Notes under the pieces: generated by a model
The model's database searches: none
Seen by the model: the letters and a program-made list of their open reading frames with translations, nothing else
What the model was told of the DNA's origin: nothing
Made by a program: the position numbers and the translations under genes
From: Thraustochytrium sp. TN22
Lineage: Eukaryota; Sar; Bigyra; Thraustochytrida; Thraustochytriidae
Direction: 5' to 3'
Length of the DNA: 32,984 bases
Assembly (NCBI GenBank): GCA_013306675.1
Contig: JABLUY010000326.1
Coordinates: forward strand, 1 to 32,984
In this document: piece after piece, positions 24,499 through 32,984 of the stretch
Layout: every line of letters starts with the position of its first letter
How positions within the stretch are numbered: position 1 is the stretch's first letter

Positions 24499-26046
24499 AT
24501 GGAGCGAGGGGCGGCGGCCGCGGCCGCGGCGGCGTGGCACGCGGAGTCGGCGTGGATGCGCACGACGGACGACATCTTCGTGGCGGCCAAGGCGGGCTTC
24601 CTGGACCGCGTGCGCGCCATCGTGACGAGCGACCCGGCAAGGGTGAACGCGAGGCACTTCGACGCGACGCCGCTCTTCTACGCGTGCATGGCGGGCCACT
24701 ACGAGGTGTGCGAGTTCCTGCTGGAGCACGGCGCCTCGTGCGCGGAGGACACCTTCGACGGCGACAGGTGCCTGTACGGCGCGCTCAACCAGAGGATCCG
24801 CGACCTGCTGCTGCGCTACTCGCAGCGCAGGACGTACGTGCTGTCGCCGCTCGGCAAGGACGTCGCCAGACTGCAGGCGGAGGGCCGCTTCGCGGACCTC
24901 TCTGTGCGCGTGGGCGAGGCGGCCGGCGGCGAGGCCGAGACCGAGTTCGCCTGCCACCGCTTCGTGCTGGCCGCCCGCGTGCCGCACTTCGCGCGCAAGC
25001 TGCGCCCGCGCGGCGCCTGGGCCGGCCAGCGCACCGTGCGCGTCTCGGAGACCGCCAGCGCCGCGGCCTTCGCCGTGCTCTTGCGCTTCATCTACACGGA
25101 CGTGCTCGAGTGCAAGTGCTCGGTGGCGGACGATTTCATGGCGCTCTGCGAGGCCGTGGGCCTGCGCAAGCTCGTGCGCGCCGTCCGCGTCGAGCTGGTC
25201 CTGCTCAGGCACGTGCCGCGCCTGCCCTCGCAGGCGAAACGCGATCGCGGACGCAATGTCGACAAGGTGCTGCAGAAGCTGTGCCCTGTTGGCGTGACCC
25301 TGGCCGCGGACCTCGGCCGCGGCTTTGTGCTGCAGTCGCACCTCGCCGAGCACACGCTCGTGTGCGGCGACCAGCGTTTCAGCGTGCACGAGTGCATCGT
25401 GTTCTTGCGCTGCAGCTACCTGGCCAACCTGCTCAAGGAGCGCACGCGCGCCATGTTTCGCGACCCCAGCGTCTCCGAGGCCTACCCGGCGCCGGTGCTG
25501 CACTGCGCGCTCATGTTTCTCTACACGGGCGGCCCGGGGTGCGAGGATGTTCTGTGGCCGGACGGTGACAAGGGCAAGGGCGCGCCCGCGCCTCTGCGCG
25601 CGCGCGCCGACCTCATTGCCGTGCTGGACATCGGCAGCGCTTACCTTCTGCCGGGGCTTCGGGACTGGGCCGCGGCCTGCCTCACGGACCGTGGGCTAAT
25701 CGACCGTGACAACGTCTGGGAGTGGCTCGACCTCTCCTTCACCTACACCTCGGGCACGCTGCGCGAGGCGTGTTTCCAGGTTGTGGGCGAGGCCATGGTG
25801 CAGGACGAGCTGACGACCGGCTCCATCGAGGTTCTCACCGACGCGCTGGAGGCGTTTCTGAGCACCGCCTGCGGCGAAGGCGATGCCTCGCTGCGTGACT
25901 ACTTTATCGCCGAGGTGCGCGAGGCCTTTGTCGAGGCCCTGCCGGACTCGGTCTCGATCGAGCGTCGCGATGCCGTCACGGACGCCTTCGAGGCGCGGCT
26001 CGGCTTTACGGACGCGCCGCGTGCTCCAGAGGCGCCCATTGTTTGA
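24499..26046 (+). CDS. ABTB1: ABTB1-like ankyrin-BTB-BTB protein
   Basis: A single exon encodes 515 residues. Ankyrin repeats occupy about 22-80 (DDIFVAAKAGFLDRV, ATPLFYACMAGHYEVCEFLL), ending in the FDGDRCLYGALNQRIRDLL segment that closely resembles the human ABTB1/BPOZ family. BTB1 spans about 132-235 (FADLSVRVG, CHRFVLAARVPHFARKL, FIYTDVLE). BTB2 spans ~278-410 (CGDQRFSVHECIVFLRCSYL, YLLPGL). A C-terminal helical part follows. Length is near that of the animal protein (478). Family members are linked to Cullin-3 ubiquitin ligases and to eEF1A turnover (family knowledge). An alternative start at 24556 (MRTTDDIF) matches the animal N-terminus better, whereas 24499 has a good ATG context. The 3' end lies 173 bases from the MYB gene, converging. 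Confidence 0.92.
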   Translation: MERGAAAAAAAAWHAESAWMRTTDDIFVAAKAGFLDRVRAIVTSDPARVNARHFDATPLFYACMAGHYEVCEFLLEHGASCAEDTFDGDRCLYGALNQRIRDLLLRYSQRRTYVLSPLGKDVARLQAEGRFADLSVRVGEAAGGEAETEFACHRFVLAARVPHFARKLRPRGAWAGQRTVRVSETASAAAFAVLLRFIYTDVLECKCSVADDFMALCEAVGLRKLVRAVRVELVLLRHVPRLPSQAKRDRGRNVDKVLQKLCPVGVTLAADLGRGFVLQSHLAEHTLVCGDQRFSVHECIVFLRCSYLANLLKERTRAMFRDPSVSEAYPAPVLHCALMFLYTGGPGCEDVLWPDGDKGKGAPAPLRARADLIAVLDIGSAYLLPGLRDWAAACLTDRGLIDRDNVWEWLDLSFTYTSGTLREACFQVVGEAMVQDELTTGSIEVLTDALEAFLSTACGEGDASLRDYFIAEVREAFVEALPDSVSIERRDAVTDAFEARLGFTDAPRAPEAPIV

Positions 26047-26219
26047 GGCGCGGCCTCCGCTCATGTACGAAATATAGATAGAGATAGAAACATCATCAGT
26101 CAGGCGTCCGGATCGATCTAAGGGAGGGTTGGAGGGAAAACCGGCTGGGCTGAGAGGAAATGAAAAGACATCTTCGAGTGTGGCCTGGCCCCCCTCCGGC
26201 TGGCACGCTCCTTCGCACG

Positions 26220-27151
26220 TTAGGGCGCCGTGTTGCGCTTCTTGGTGCTGAGCGGGGGCGTGACGGGCTGCGCGAAGGTGTTGGGCGGCAGATGCGACAG
26301 GTACTTGAAGCGGCTGCGCAAAATGTTCTTGGAGCGCATCTCGCCCAGAGCGTCGAGCGCCTTGGTAATGGAGTCCCAGTCCTGGTTGTGCAGGGCGGCA
26401 AGCTCTTTGAGTTTGCGGTCCTGCTCCGGGGTCCACTGGCGCGCTCGGGCGCGCATGAGCGACTTGAACCGCGTCTTTACAGCGTTCTCCGTGCGGCGCT
26501 CAAACTGGCACTTGATTTCGGCCCAGCGGCTGCCCATCTGCTCGTGCAATCGCAACAGCAAGGCGTCCTCCTCGGTGGAGAAAGGCTCGTGGTTGATGCT
26601 CGGGTCGAGGTTGAGGCTCCAGCGCTCGCGGCACTGCTTGGGCGTGCGACCGGGAATCTTGTTGGCGATGTTGCCCCAGTGCATGGTGGGGTCCTCGTCG
26701 ATGAGCCGCAGCAGCAGCTGGTCCTCGTCTGGCGTCCACGGACCCTTGACGAGGCCGGGCCGGAGCACCTTCTTCCAACGCTGCAGGCACTGCACGTGGT
26801 CACGCCCCGGCACGAGCTCGGCGATGGCCTTCCAGCCCGAGGCGTTGTGCTTGTCCACGGCGCGCCGCAGGGCGGCGTCTTGCGCCGCCGTCCACTTGGC
26901 GCCCATGCGCGGCTTGCTGGACTCGCGGATGCGATTCGCCTCTGACACTGTCGGCGTCGGCAACAGGCTCGACTCGCGCGAGCCGGCGAACGACGACGTC
27001 GCGTCCGAGCTCGCGTCCATGACAGGCGACAGCGGCTCGGCAGACGCTGGCTCCATCGCAGTATTGGCCGGTGCGGTCGACACGCTCGAGAACGACGTCC
27101 CGGACGGCGACGACCGCTGCTGGTTCAGACTCGACGCCACTGCGGCCGAAG

Positions 27152-27204
<53 letters not shown>

Positions 27205-27869
27205 GCGTGCAGGCTATCGAGCATGCCCGGACCGCCGCCATTGTTGCCGGCCATCTTCAGGCTCGCATCACCCGAAGCTGTCCTCAACACGCGGCCCATG
27301 GCACTGCTCGTCGTGATGCTCGGTTGCGGCGGCGCAGTCCAAGCGCTCTGCAGCCGGCTATTGTTAATGCTGCCCGCGAGCGAGTTATTGTTGTTGTTGT
27401 TGCTGCTGCCGCCGCTGCCGCCGCCGCTGCTGCTGCTGTTCACCTTGGAGTCGCTCTCGGCGCGCGCTAGCGTGTACGCGTGCGACGATCGCGGGTTCGG
27501 CACGCTCGCAGCCGAGGAATGCGTCTGCAGATTCGACCGCTGCTGCTGCTGCCGCGGGTGACCACCGTTGTTCCTGATGGGAAAGTTGTTGAACGGCTGG
27601 TTCGACCCGAGCTGGAACGGCTGCATGTTGTTGGACTTGGACGCTGGAAGCGAACCCGGCATGGCCTTGGGCGACGACAGCAGCGTCATGAGAAAGGAGT
27701 TCGATGGTGCATCCGGAGCATTTGAAGGTTGCGAGTGCTGCGATGGAGACGACTGCGCAGCATCCTGAGCATGCTGCTGCTGCTGCTGCTGCTGCAGTTG
27801 TTGCAGTTGCAGTTGTCGTTGTTGTTGTTGTTGTTGCTGCTGCTGCTGCAGTTGCAGCTCTTGCTCCTC

Positions 27870-27900
<31 letters not shown>

Positions 27901-28651
27901 GCGTGCCGCTCGCGTTGGGAGACATCCAGAATCTGCTGCTGCTGCTGCTGCTGCTGCTGAGCCAGATAATGCTGCTGCTGCTGCTGCTGGTGGTCGTCAT
28001 CCAGGCCAGGTTGTTGCCGTGGTGGTGTCGGTGGCAACTGGGGCAAGAAACTATTGTGATGGTGCTGCTGCTGTGCAGGCGCCGACTGGACCGAGGCGTG
28101 TGAAGAGGCAGCTCTTGCGAGTGGGCGGCGCGACGAGTGGCCAGAGCACGCCTGATAGACCTTGCTCGAGGCCATGATCACCGCCTCGAGGACCTTGGGG
28201 TTGGCGCACGCGCTGCCCATTGCCTGCAGCGTCTCCGTTACGGCTTGTTGCACGGCGGATGGGTACTGCTGTAGAAAGGCATCCAAAGGCGGCGATGCTG
28301 ACAAAGCCGCAGAGCGAGGGGAAGATGCGGACGAGGACGCAGACGTCGGAGAGGACGACGAGGAGTTTCCCCACGGCTGGAGTCTGGCCTGCGGAGGAAC
28401 CGCGGTCGCCACCTCCGAGGGTGTGGCCAGCGCACGGGTGTTGCGAGCGCGAGGCGCTTGTTTCACAGGCTCCGACCGGCCACGCTTCTTTAGCGACTTG
28501 GAGCGTGACTGCTGGGATTGTCGTTGGGGCGGCTGCTGCGGCTGACTTTGCTGTGGCGGCGCTGGCTGCTGGAGGAACTGCTGCTGCTGAAGCTGCTCGA
28601 GCTGCTGTTGTTGCAGCTGCTGAAGCTGCTGTTGCTGTTCGTGTTGTTGTC

Positions 28652-28706
<55 letters not shown>

Positions 28707-29271
28707 GTTGTGTTGCAGTTGCTGTTGTTGCTGGAGATGCAGACGCTGCAGATGCTGTTGCTGTTGCTCTTGTTGTTGTTGCTGCTGCAAGCGCTGCTGT
28801 TGCTGGGTGGCGAGGCGCTTGGGGGCGGGTTCGCCTTCGTCGTCGGTGTTCATGTCCACGTTGGAAAAAGAAGCAGACTGCTTCGCAAGCCTCCTGGGCG
28901 GCTGCGTCGCGGTGTTCATTTCGGCGAGCGTATCGGCGACTGAAAGGGATTCGTCTTGTGGAAGGCTTGAGTCGCCGGAAAGGTGAGACATACCGACCTG
29001 GCGATGTTGAAGCAGGTGCTGCTGCATCATCTGCTGGTGCTGCTGGTGCTGCTGCTGTTGCAACTGCTGCAGTTGCTGCTGTTCGGACGAGAACTGCGGT
29101 CCCTGGTCCGCGTCAGGCTGGAAGGTAGCTTGCTTGTTGGCCGAGAGTTTTGACCTTGATGGCGACGCAGTTGTCCGGGTCTGTCTCCGTTGCGTCTTGG
29201 ACTTGGCCTTGGACTTTTGCTTTGGGTTTCGAGGCTGGTCCGGCTGCTGCGGAAGCTGCTCTTGTTGTTGT

Positions 29272-29303
<32 letters not shown>

Positions 29304-29472
29304 GAGCTGCTGCTGCTGGAGCTGCTGCTGGTGCAGCTGGTGCAGCTGGAACTGATGTCGTTGATGCTGCTGTTGCTGATGCTGCTGTTGGTGCTGCGCG
29401 CTCTGCTGCATATGCTGCTGCACGTGCGGCTGGAACTGCATGCCGAGCTGCTGGGCGTGCTGGTGCTGCAGG

Positions 29473-29508
<36 letters not shown>

Positions 29509-29561
29509 AGCTGCATGTGCAGCTCGGCGCTCGCCATGGCGCCAGGCTCCATGCCTAGCAT
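26220..29561 (-). CDS. polyglutamine-rich transcription factor with four MYB repeats
   Basis: A single exon encodes 1,113 residues. The C-terminus holds MYB repeats at ~887-938 (WTAAQD, W...IAELVPGRDHVQCLQRW), 939-991 (GPWTPDEDQLL, NIANKIPGRTPKQCRERW), 992-1040 (EPFSTEEDALL, RWAEIK, RTENAVKTRF) and a fourth unit at 1041-1088 (RQWTPEQDRKL, DWDSITKAL). The first three match the R1R2R3 type, with the usual first Trp of R3 replaced by Phe. The rest is Gln-rich with pure Q runs up to 17 and a few structured islands (SPPLDAFLQQYPSAVQQAV). 3R-MYB proteins bind DNA and often control cell-cycle genes (family knowledge). The Q-rich part is a probable activation or phase-separating region (inference). 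The start at 29561 precedes MEPGAMASAELHMQLQQ; the ATGs at residues 4 and 9 are alternatives. Confidence 0.92.
27162..27203 (+). repeat. pure (CTG)14 trinucleotide tract
   Basis: Fourteen uninterrupted CTG on the plus strand (CAG sense) encode most of a 17-Gln run in the MYB protein. Confidence 0.95.
27772..27995 (+). repeat. interrupted CTG/TTG repeat block
   Basis: Clusters of CTG and TTG with short unique interruptions encode poly-Gln on the minus strand. Comparable blocks lie at 28560-28805 and 29258-29515. Confidence 0.9.
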
Positions 29562-31476
29562 GCCCCGCCGCCGCGCCCGGTCCGCGCCCCGCGCCGCGCC
29601 GCCGCCCGCCGCCGCGCCGCGCCCTCGCCTCGCCTCGCGGCCGTACAGCGGTCCGTCCGGGTGGCGCGGCGGGGCGCTGCTCGTGTGGGCGTACCCGGCC
29701 TGTCTCCGGCGCTCGCCGCCCTGGCGCGCGCGCGCGTGCGCGGGGGCGCGCTCCGCTCGGCCGCGCGCGGCGTGCCTGCCGCGCCTCCGCGGCCTCGCGG
29801 CCTCACGCGCGCGCCGCGCCGCGCCGCCGCGCCCGCGCCGCGCCGCGCCGGGAGGGAGGGGGGCTAGCTAGCTGGTGCGTGGCCGGCGCCGCCTGTCGCG
29901 TGCCGCGATGCCGGATGCCGCCGGATCCCGCCTCGCCGCGCCGCCGCGCCGCCGCGTCCGCGCGCTGACGCGGGGAGGGGAGGGGGGGGGCACTCCGCGC
30001 CGCCGCGCCGCGCGCCGCGCCGCCGCTGCCGCGCGTCGCGCTCCGGCGCGCCGACTCTGCCTGCTGCCTGGGCGCGGCCGGGCTCACGGCGCCGCGGCGC
30101 CGCGCCACGCCGCGGCTGGCCGAGGATTTCCTCGCCGCGCTCCGCGTCTGGCACTGCAGTCTCTGGCACTGTGTGCCACTGCCACAGTGACATCGATGAT
30201 GACTGGCACCAGGTCGCCACGGAGTTGTCCATGTACGAGTTCGGGGCCGAGCTCAAGGTCGAGTTCGCCCGGCGCAGCGATGCTGCAGCCCCGGCCACGG
30301 CCGCCATGACGCCGGCAGGCGGCACGCACGCAGGCCGGCAGGCAGCCGGCGCCGGCCAACTTACCAAGAGAGTCCGCGCGCGCCGCGCTGCAGCCTGAGA
30401 CTGTCAGAGAGTGGCTCAACCTCGTCGCGCTTGAACCACGCGGCCGCTAGCTAGGTCGCCGTGCAGCTACTAGTAGGCGAGCTGGCTGGCCGCAGGCTGA
30501 GCAAGCCACTGCAGAGATCATCCGCCCGGCTGGCCGGAGACCGCCAGAGTCGGGGCCCGGACGCCGCCGCCGCCGCGACGGTCGACCGACGCCGCGCGTG
30601 CAGGCTGCCAGACTTGGAGAAGTTGGAGGGTCCTTGGACTCGGAGGCCGCAGAGGCGGAGGTGGCCCGCGCCAGTGCCTGGCAGGAGCACTAGTTAGGCC
30701 AGGGCTCAGTCTTGCTTGCTTGCTTGCCTTGTTCTTTCAAGGACAGCCTGAGCGCAGCAGCCAGAGCACGGCCGCCACCGGCAGCCAGGTTTTCGACGAT
30801 CAATTAGCGCCAGTGGCAGGTGGCGTTGTCGCGCGTTGTCATCGCTTGCAAAGTACCCGTGGTGGCCAGGGTACTGCCAAGTGTCACTTGTGCTGTGGCC
30901 GCCGCCCGTCGAGTCGCACGCCGGCGCTGCGCAGGCCCGGCGCCGCGGGCTGCGGCCGGGGTCGGGGCGCGGCTCTCCAGCCAGCCAGCCAGCCAGCCAG
31001 CCAGCCTGCCTGCCAGGCAGCCTGCCTGCCTGCCGAGCGCTGAGCGCAGCCTGTGCTGGCTGCCAGTGGTGGCGGACGAGGGCGTGGGCGCAGTGCAGTG
31101 CCCGCGCCAGTCGCACAGTCGGCACTGCAGGCTTCTGTGGGCGGCAGGAGGACTCGCCCGGGGACTGACCGTGGCATCTCTTGCCAGTCGCGCCGCTGTC
31201 AGTGCGACCAGGCTTTCGCCGCCCCAGGACCTCCGAGTCTCGTCATGGAAATAAGAATCTGGTTTTCCGTGCTTGGATGAATGAATGTAAGGCAAGCTCT
31301 AACTCAGCTAGGCTAGGCCTAGCTAGGATGGCAAGAAGGAAACACTTCACATCACAGCCGCGTTCGTAGAGGCTAGGGTGGTCGCTCGTGCTTTGGCTTC
31401 GAAGGACGTTTTGCATGTTCGCAGCGAGGCTGGATAGCTCGGCTGGATAGCTCTTTGGGAAGCAGAGCGAACTCGC
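29562..31476. other. 1.9-kb spacer between MYB and desaturase genes
   Basis: 29562-30120 is CpG-dense and should include the MYB promoter. 30120-30450 has a somewhat less skewed patch with an open frame that I could not assign. 30977-31034 is a CCAG/CCTG repeat. 31300-31330 has TAGG/TAGC motifs near the desaturase 3' end. No gene is supported. Confidence 0.5.
30977..31034 (+). repeat. CCAG/CCTG tetranucleotide repeat
   Basis: About seven CCAG units are followed by CCTG units around a central CAGGCAGCCTG, giving hairpin potential. Similar CCTG/CAGG runs occur at 5740-5757 and 32882-32902. Confidence 0.88.
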
Positions 31477-32093
31477 TTACTCCACCTTGGGCTTGTCGGC
31501 GTGGTGACGGCGCACGCGGTTGTTGAGCGTGATGGACGGGTCCGTGAGGAACTTCCAGAGCACGCCGGTCCAGCTCTTGTGGTACGGGATCTTGGAGTAC
31601 CACTTGTCGCCGAGGCGGCGGAGCGCCGGCAGCCTGGACCAAGGCACGTTGGGGAAGTCGTGGTGCGGGTCGTGCATGCCGACGTTCCAGGTGAGCCAGT
31701 TGAGCGGGCCATAGTAGCTGCCGGTCTCGTGCTCACCAGCAAAGACGTAGTGCTCGGCGATGTGGTGCGCGGCGATGGGGTGGATGGAGCCGGCGAAGTG
31801 GTCCGAGAGCAGAAAGTAGAAGATGGGGCCCCAGCCGATGAAGTACACGATGGCGGAGCAGAACAGGATCTGGCTCACGGCGTTGGCCAAGAGCCACCGG
31901 TTCATCGGCAGCGGGTTCTGGATGACGGGACGCAGCGCGTACGCCCAGACCTGGTTGAACTGCCAGAACCACTTGCCCAGCGTGGTCTGGCACAGGCGGA
32001 TCTCGAAGGGCGACGGCAGGTCCTCGTCGAGCTCCGAGCCCTGGTACTTGTCTGCGTGCACGCGGTGCCATCAAAACACTTTTGTCAGTCTTT

Positions 32094-32138
<45 letters not shown>

Positions 32139-32770
32139 CTACTTCTTCTCCGCCTCGGTGGGCCAAACTCACGGTGCAGGTTGTGGTACTCCTTAAAGGC
32201 GATGAAGAACGGCAGCACAAGCGGCCAGTTGGTGAACATGCCGAGGAAGCGGTTGGCGTTGAGCGTCTTGGCCGCGAGGTTGTGGCTAATCTCGTGGGCC
32301 GCCAAAAACAGCGCCTGCGCCATGACGGCGCCGAAGAAGTAGGAGATGAGCCAGAACTTGAGCGTGCCGCCCCAGAGCGCCTCCTCGCGCAGGTAGTAGC
32401 CCATGGCGGTCTGCGCCACGACCATGACGAAGACGATGTACTTGGTGAGCGGCTCGTAGCCCTGCAGCTTCTGCACATCCTTGCCGATCTCCTTGATCAT
32501 CTCCATGCGCCGCGGCGCATGCGGCTCATGCGTGAGCGTCCAGATGGAGTCCTCGCGGTCCAGCTGCTCCTGCAGGCCATGGTCGCCAAAGATGATGTCA
32601 TAGTCCGTCGTCCCGTCGCGCGGCCTGGGCGTCGCCTTGCTGTACGACCTGCCGTTGATCTCCACCGTCTCCACCTTGGTCGGGTCGCTCCGCGCGCCGG
32701 CGTCCTTGACCGCCGCGCCGCCGCCGCTCGCCACCTTGCGCTGCGTCGCCGCCTGCGCCGCGGGCGCCAT
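31477..32770 (-). CDS. DEGS1: sphingolipid delta-4-desaturase-like protein (two exons)
   Basis: Exons on the minus strand are 32173..32770 and 31477..32051, giving 390 residues. The family introduces the delta-4 double bond (or C4 hydroxyl) into dihydroceramide in the ER membrane. The N-terminal desaturase domain is clear: SIWTLTHEPHAPRRMEMIKE and KLQGYEPLTKY. Histidine boxes are H159-E-I-S-H163, H196-N-L-H199-H200 and H326-D-P-H329-H330, with the family segments HYVFAGEHETGSYYGPLN and HDFPNVPWSRLP. Histidine 200 is split by the intron (C|AC). The donor is GTGAGT and the acceptor GCACGCAG; this junction restores the HxxHH box and the following KYQGSELDEDLPSPFE, as expected for the family. The start is at 32770; an upstream in-frame ATG at 32923 would add a Gly/Arg-rich stretch and seems less likely. 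Confidence 0.93.
32052..32172 (-). other. desaturase intron with purine-rich sense strand
   Basis: This 121-base intron begins GTGAGT and ends GCACGCAG. The sense strand is mostly purine because of a (GA)17 repeat (plus-strand 32101-32134). It has no polypyrimidine tract before the acceptor; an ACTGAC branch-like site lies ~35 bases upstream of it. Confidence 0.85.
32101..32134 (+). repeat. (TC)17 dinucleotide repeat in intron
   Basis: Seventeen uninterrupted TC units, wholly inside the desaturase intron. Confidence 0.95.
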
Positions 32771-32984
32771 CTCGCCGCCGCCGCTGCCTCCGCCGCCGCT
32801 GCCTCCTCCGCCGCCGCGCCCGCGCCGCGCCCTTGCCGCGCGCGTACGAGTTCTGCCACCGCGCGCGCCTCCGCCGCCGCCAGCCTGCCTGCCTGCCTGC
32901 CTGGCCGCCTTGCAATCATGCACCTCCGAGGTGGCGCGGCAGAATCTCGCGCGCGGGCAGAAAGCATAACTTAGCGCGCGGCGT
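32771..32984. promoter_or_regulatory. upstream region of desaturase gene
   Basis: GC-rich with a GCC-repeat stretch (32775-32815) and a (GCCT)n run at 32882-32902. It should contain the 5' UTR and the start of the promoter. The window ends here. Confidence 0.45.

Noticed and set aside
27130-29560. Plus-strand poly-Leu, poly-Ala and poly-Cys frames
   Set aside because: Other readings of the CTG repeats; the minus frame carries the MYB domain.
30171-30398. Open plus-strand frame in the 1.9-kb spacer
   Set aside because: A short stretch looks ordinary but there is no family match, no clear start context and a low-complexity continuation.
32052-32072. Non-canonical GT-GC splice giving HHRVHADK in the desaturase
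   Set aside because: A canonical AG at 32052-32053 restores the HxxHH box with better family spacing, so no unusual splice is needed.

Overview
This is nuclear DNA of a GC-rich, gene-dense eukaryote. Evidence seen directly: spliced genes with GT-AG introns of 85-124 bases, MRH-domain, MYB, BTB and receptor-kinase proteins, a sphingolipid desaturase, and many microsatellites. Most genes are single long exons, and neighbours lie 110-180 bases apart where they converge. The proline/threonine-rich 'APT' ectodomain on a kinase, the few introns and the lipid genes suggest a stramenopile, possibly a thraustochytrid-like protist. That placement is inference only.

Layout, left to right: an OPA3-like mitochondrial gene (+, two exons, N-terminus possibly incomplete); pterin-4a-carbinolamine dehydratase (-, three exons rebuilt here, two of exactly 42 bases); a secreted MRH-domain (glucosidase II beta / GNPTG-like) protein (+, two exons); an acidic orphan membrane protein (-); a 2.1-kb spacer with two independent ~120-bp tandem duplications; two tandem RetSat-like flavin oxidoreductase paralogues (+); an orphan polytopic membrane protein (+); a 2,328-residue single-exon receptor (+) with a duplicated six-cysteine ectodomain, one membrane span, an apparently active TKL-type kinase, a degenerate second kinase and an Asp-rich repeat tail; a small four-helix membrane protein (-) divergent from an ABTB1-like ankyrin-BTB-BTB protein (+); a polyglutamine-rich MYB factor with four MYB repeats (-); a 1.9-kb spacer without a recognisable gene; and a sphingolipid delta-4-desaturase-like gene (-, two exons).

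The genes do not form one pathway. They are individually transcribed, in convergent and divergent pairs. Loose themes are membrane and lipid metabolism (desaturase, RetSat pair), ER glycoprotein handling (MRH) and signalling (receptor kinase, ABTB1, MYB). The most unusual object is the receptor with a kinase-pseudokinase tandem and a previously unfamiliar cysteine module. No rRNA, tRNA, CRISPR array or intact transposon was recognised.
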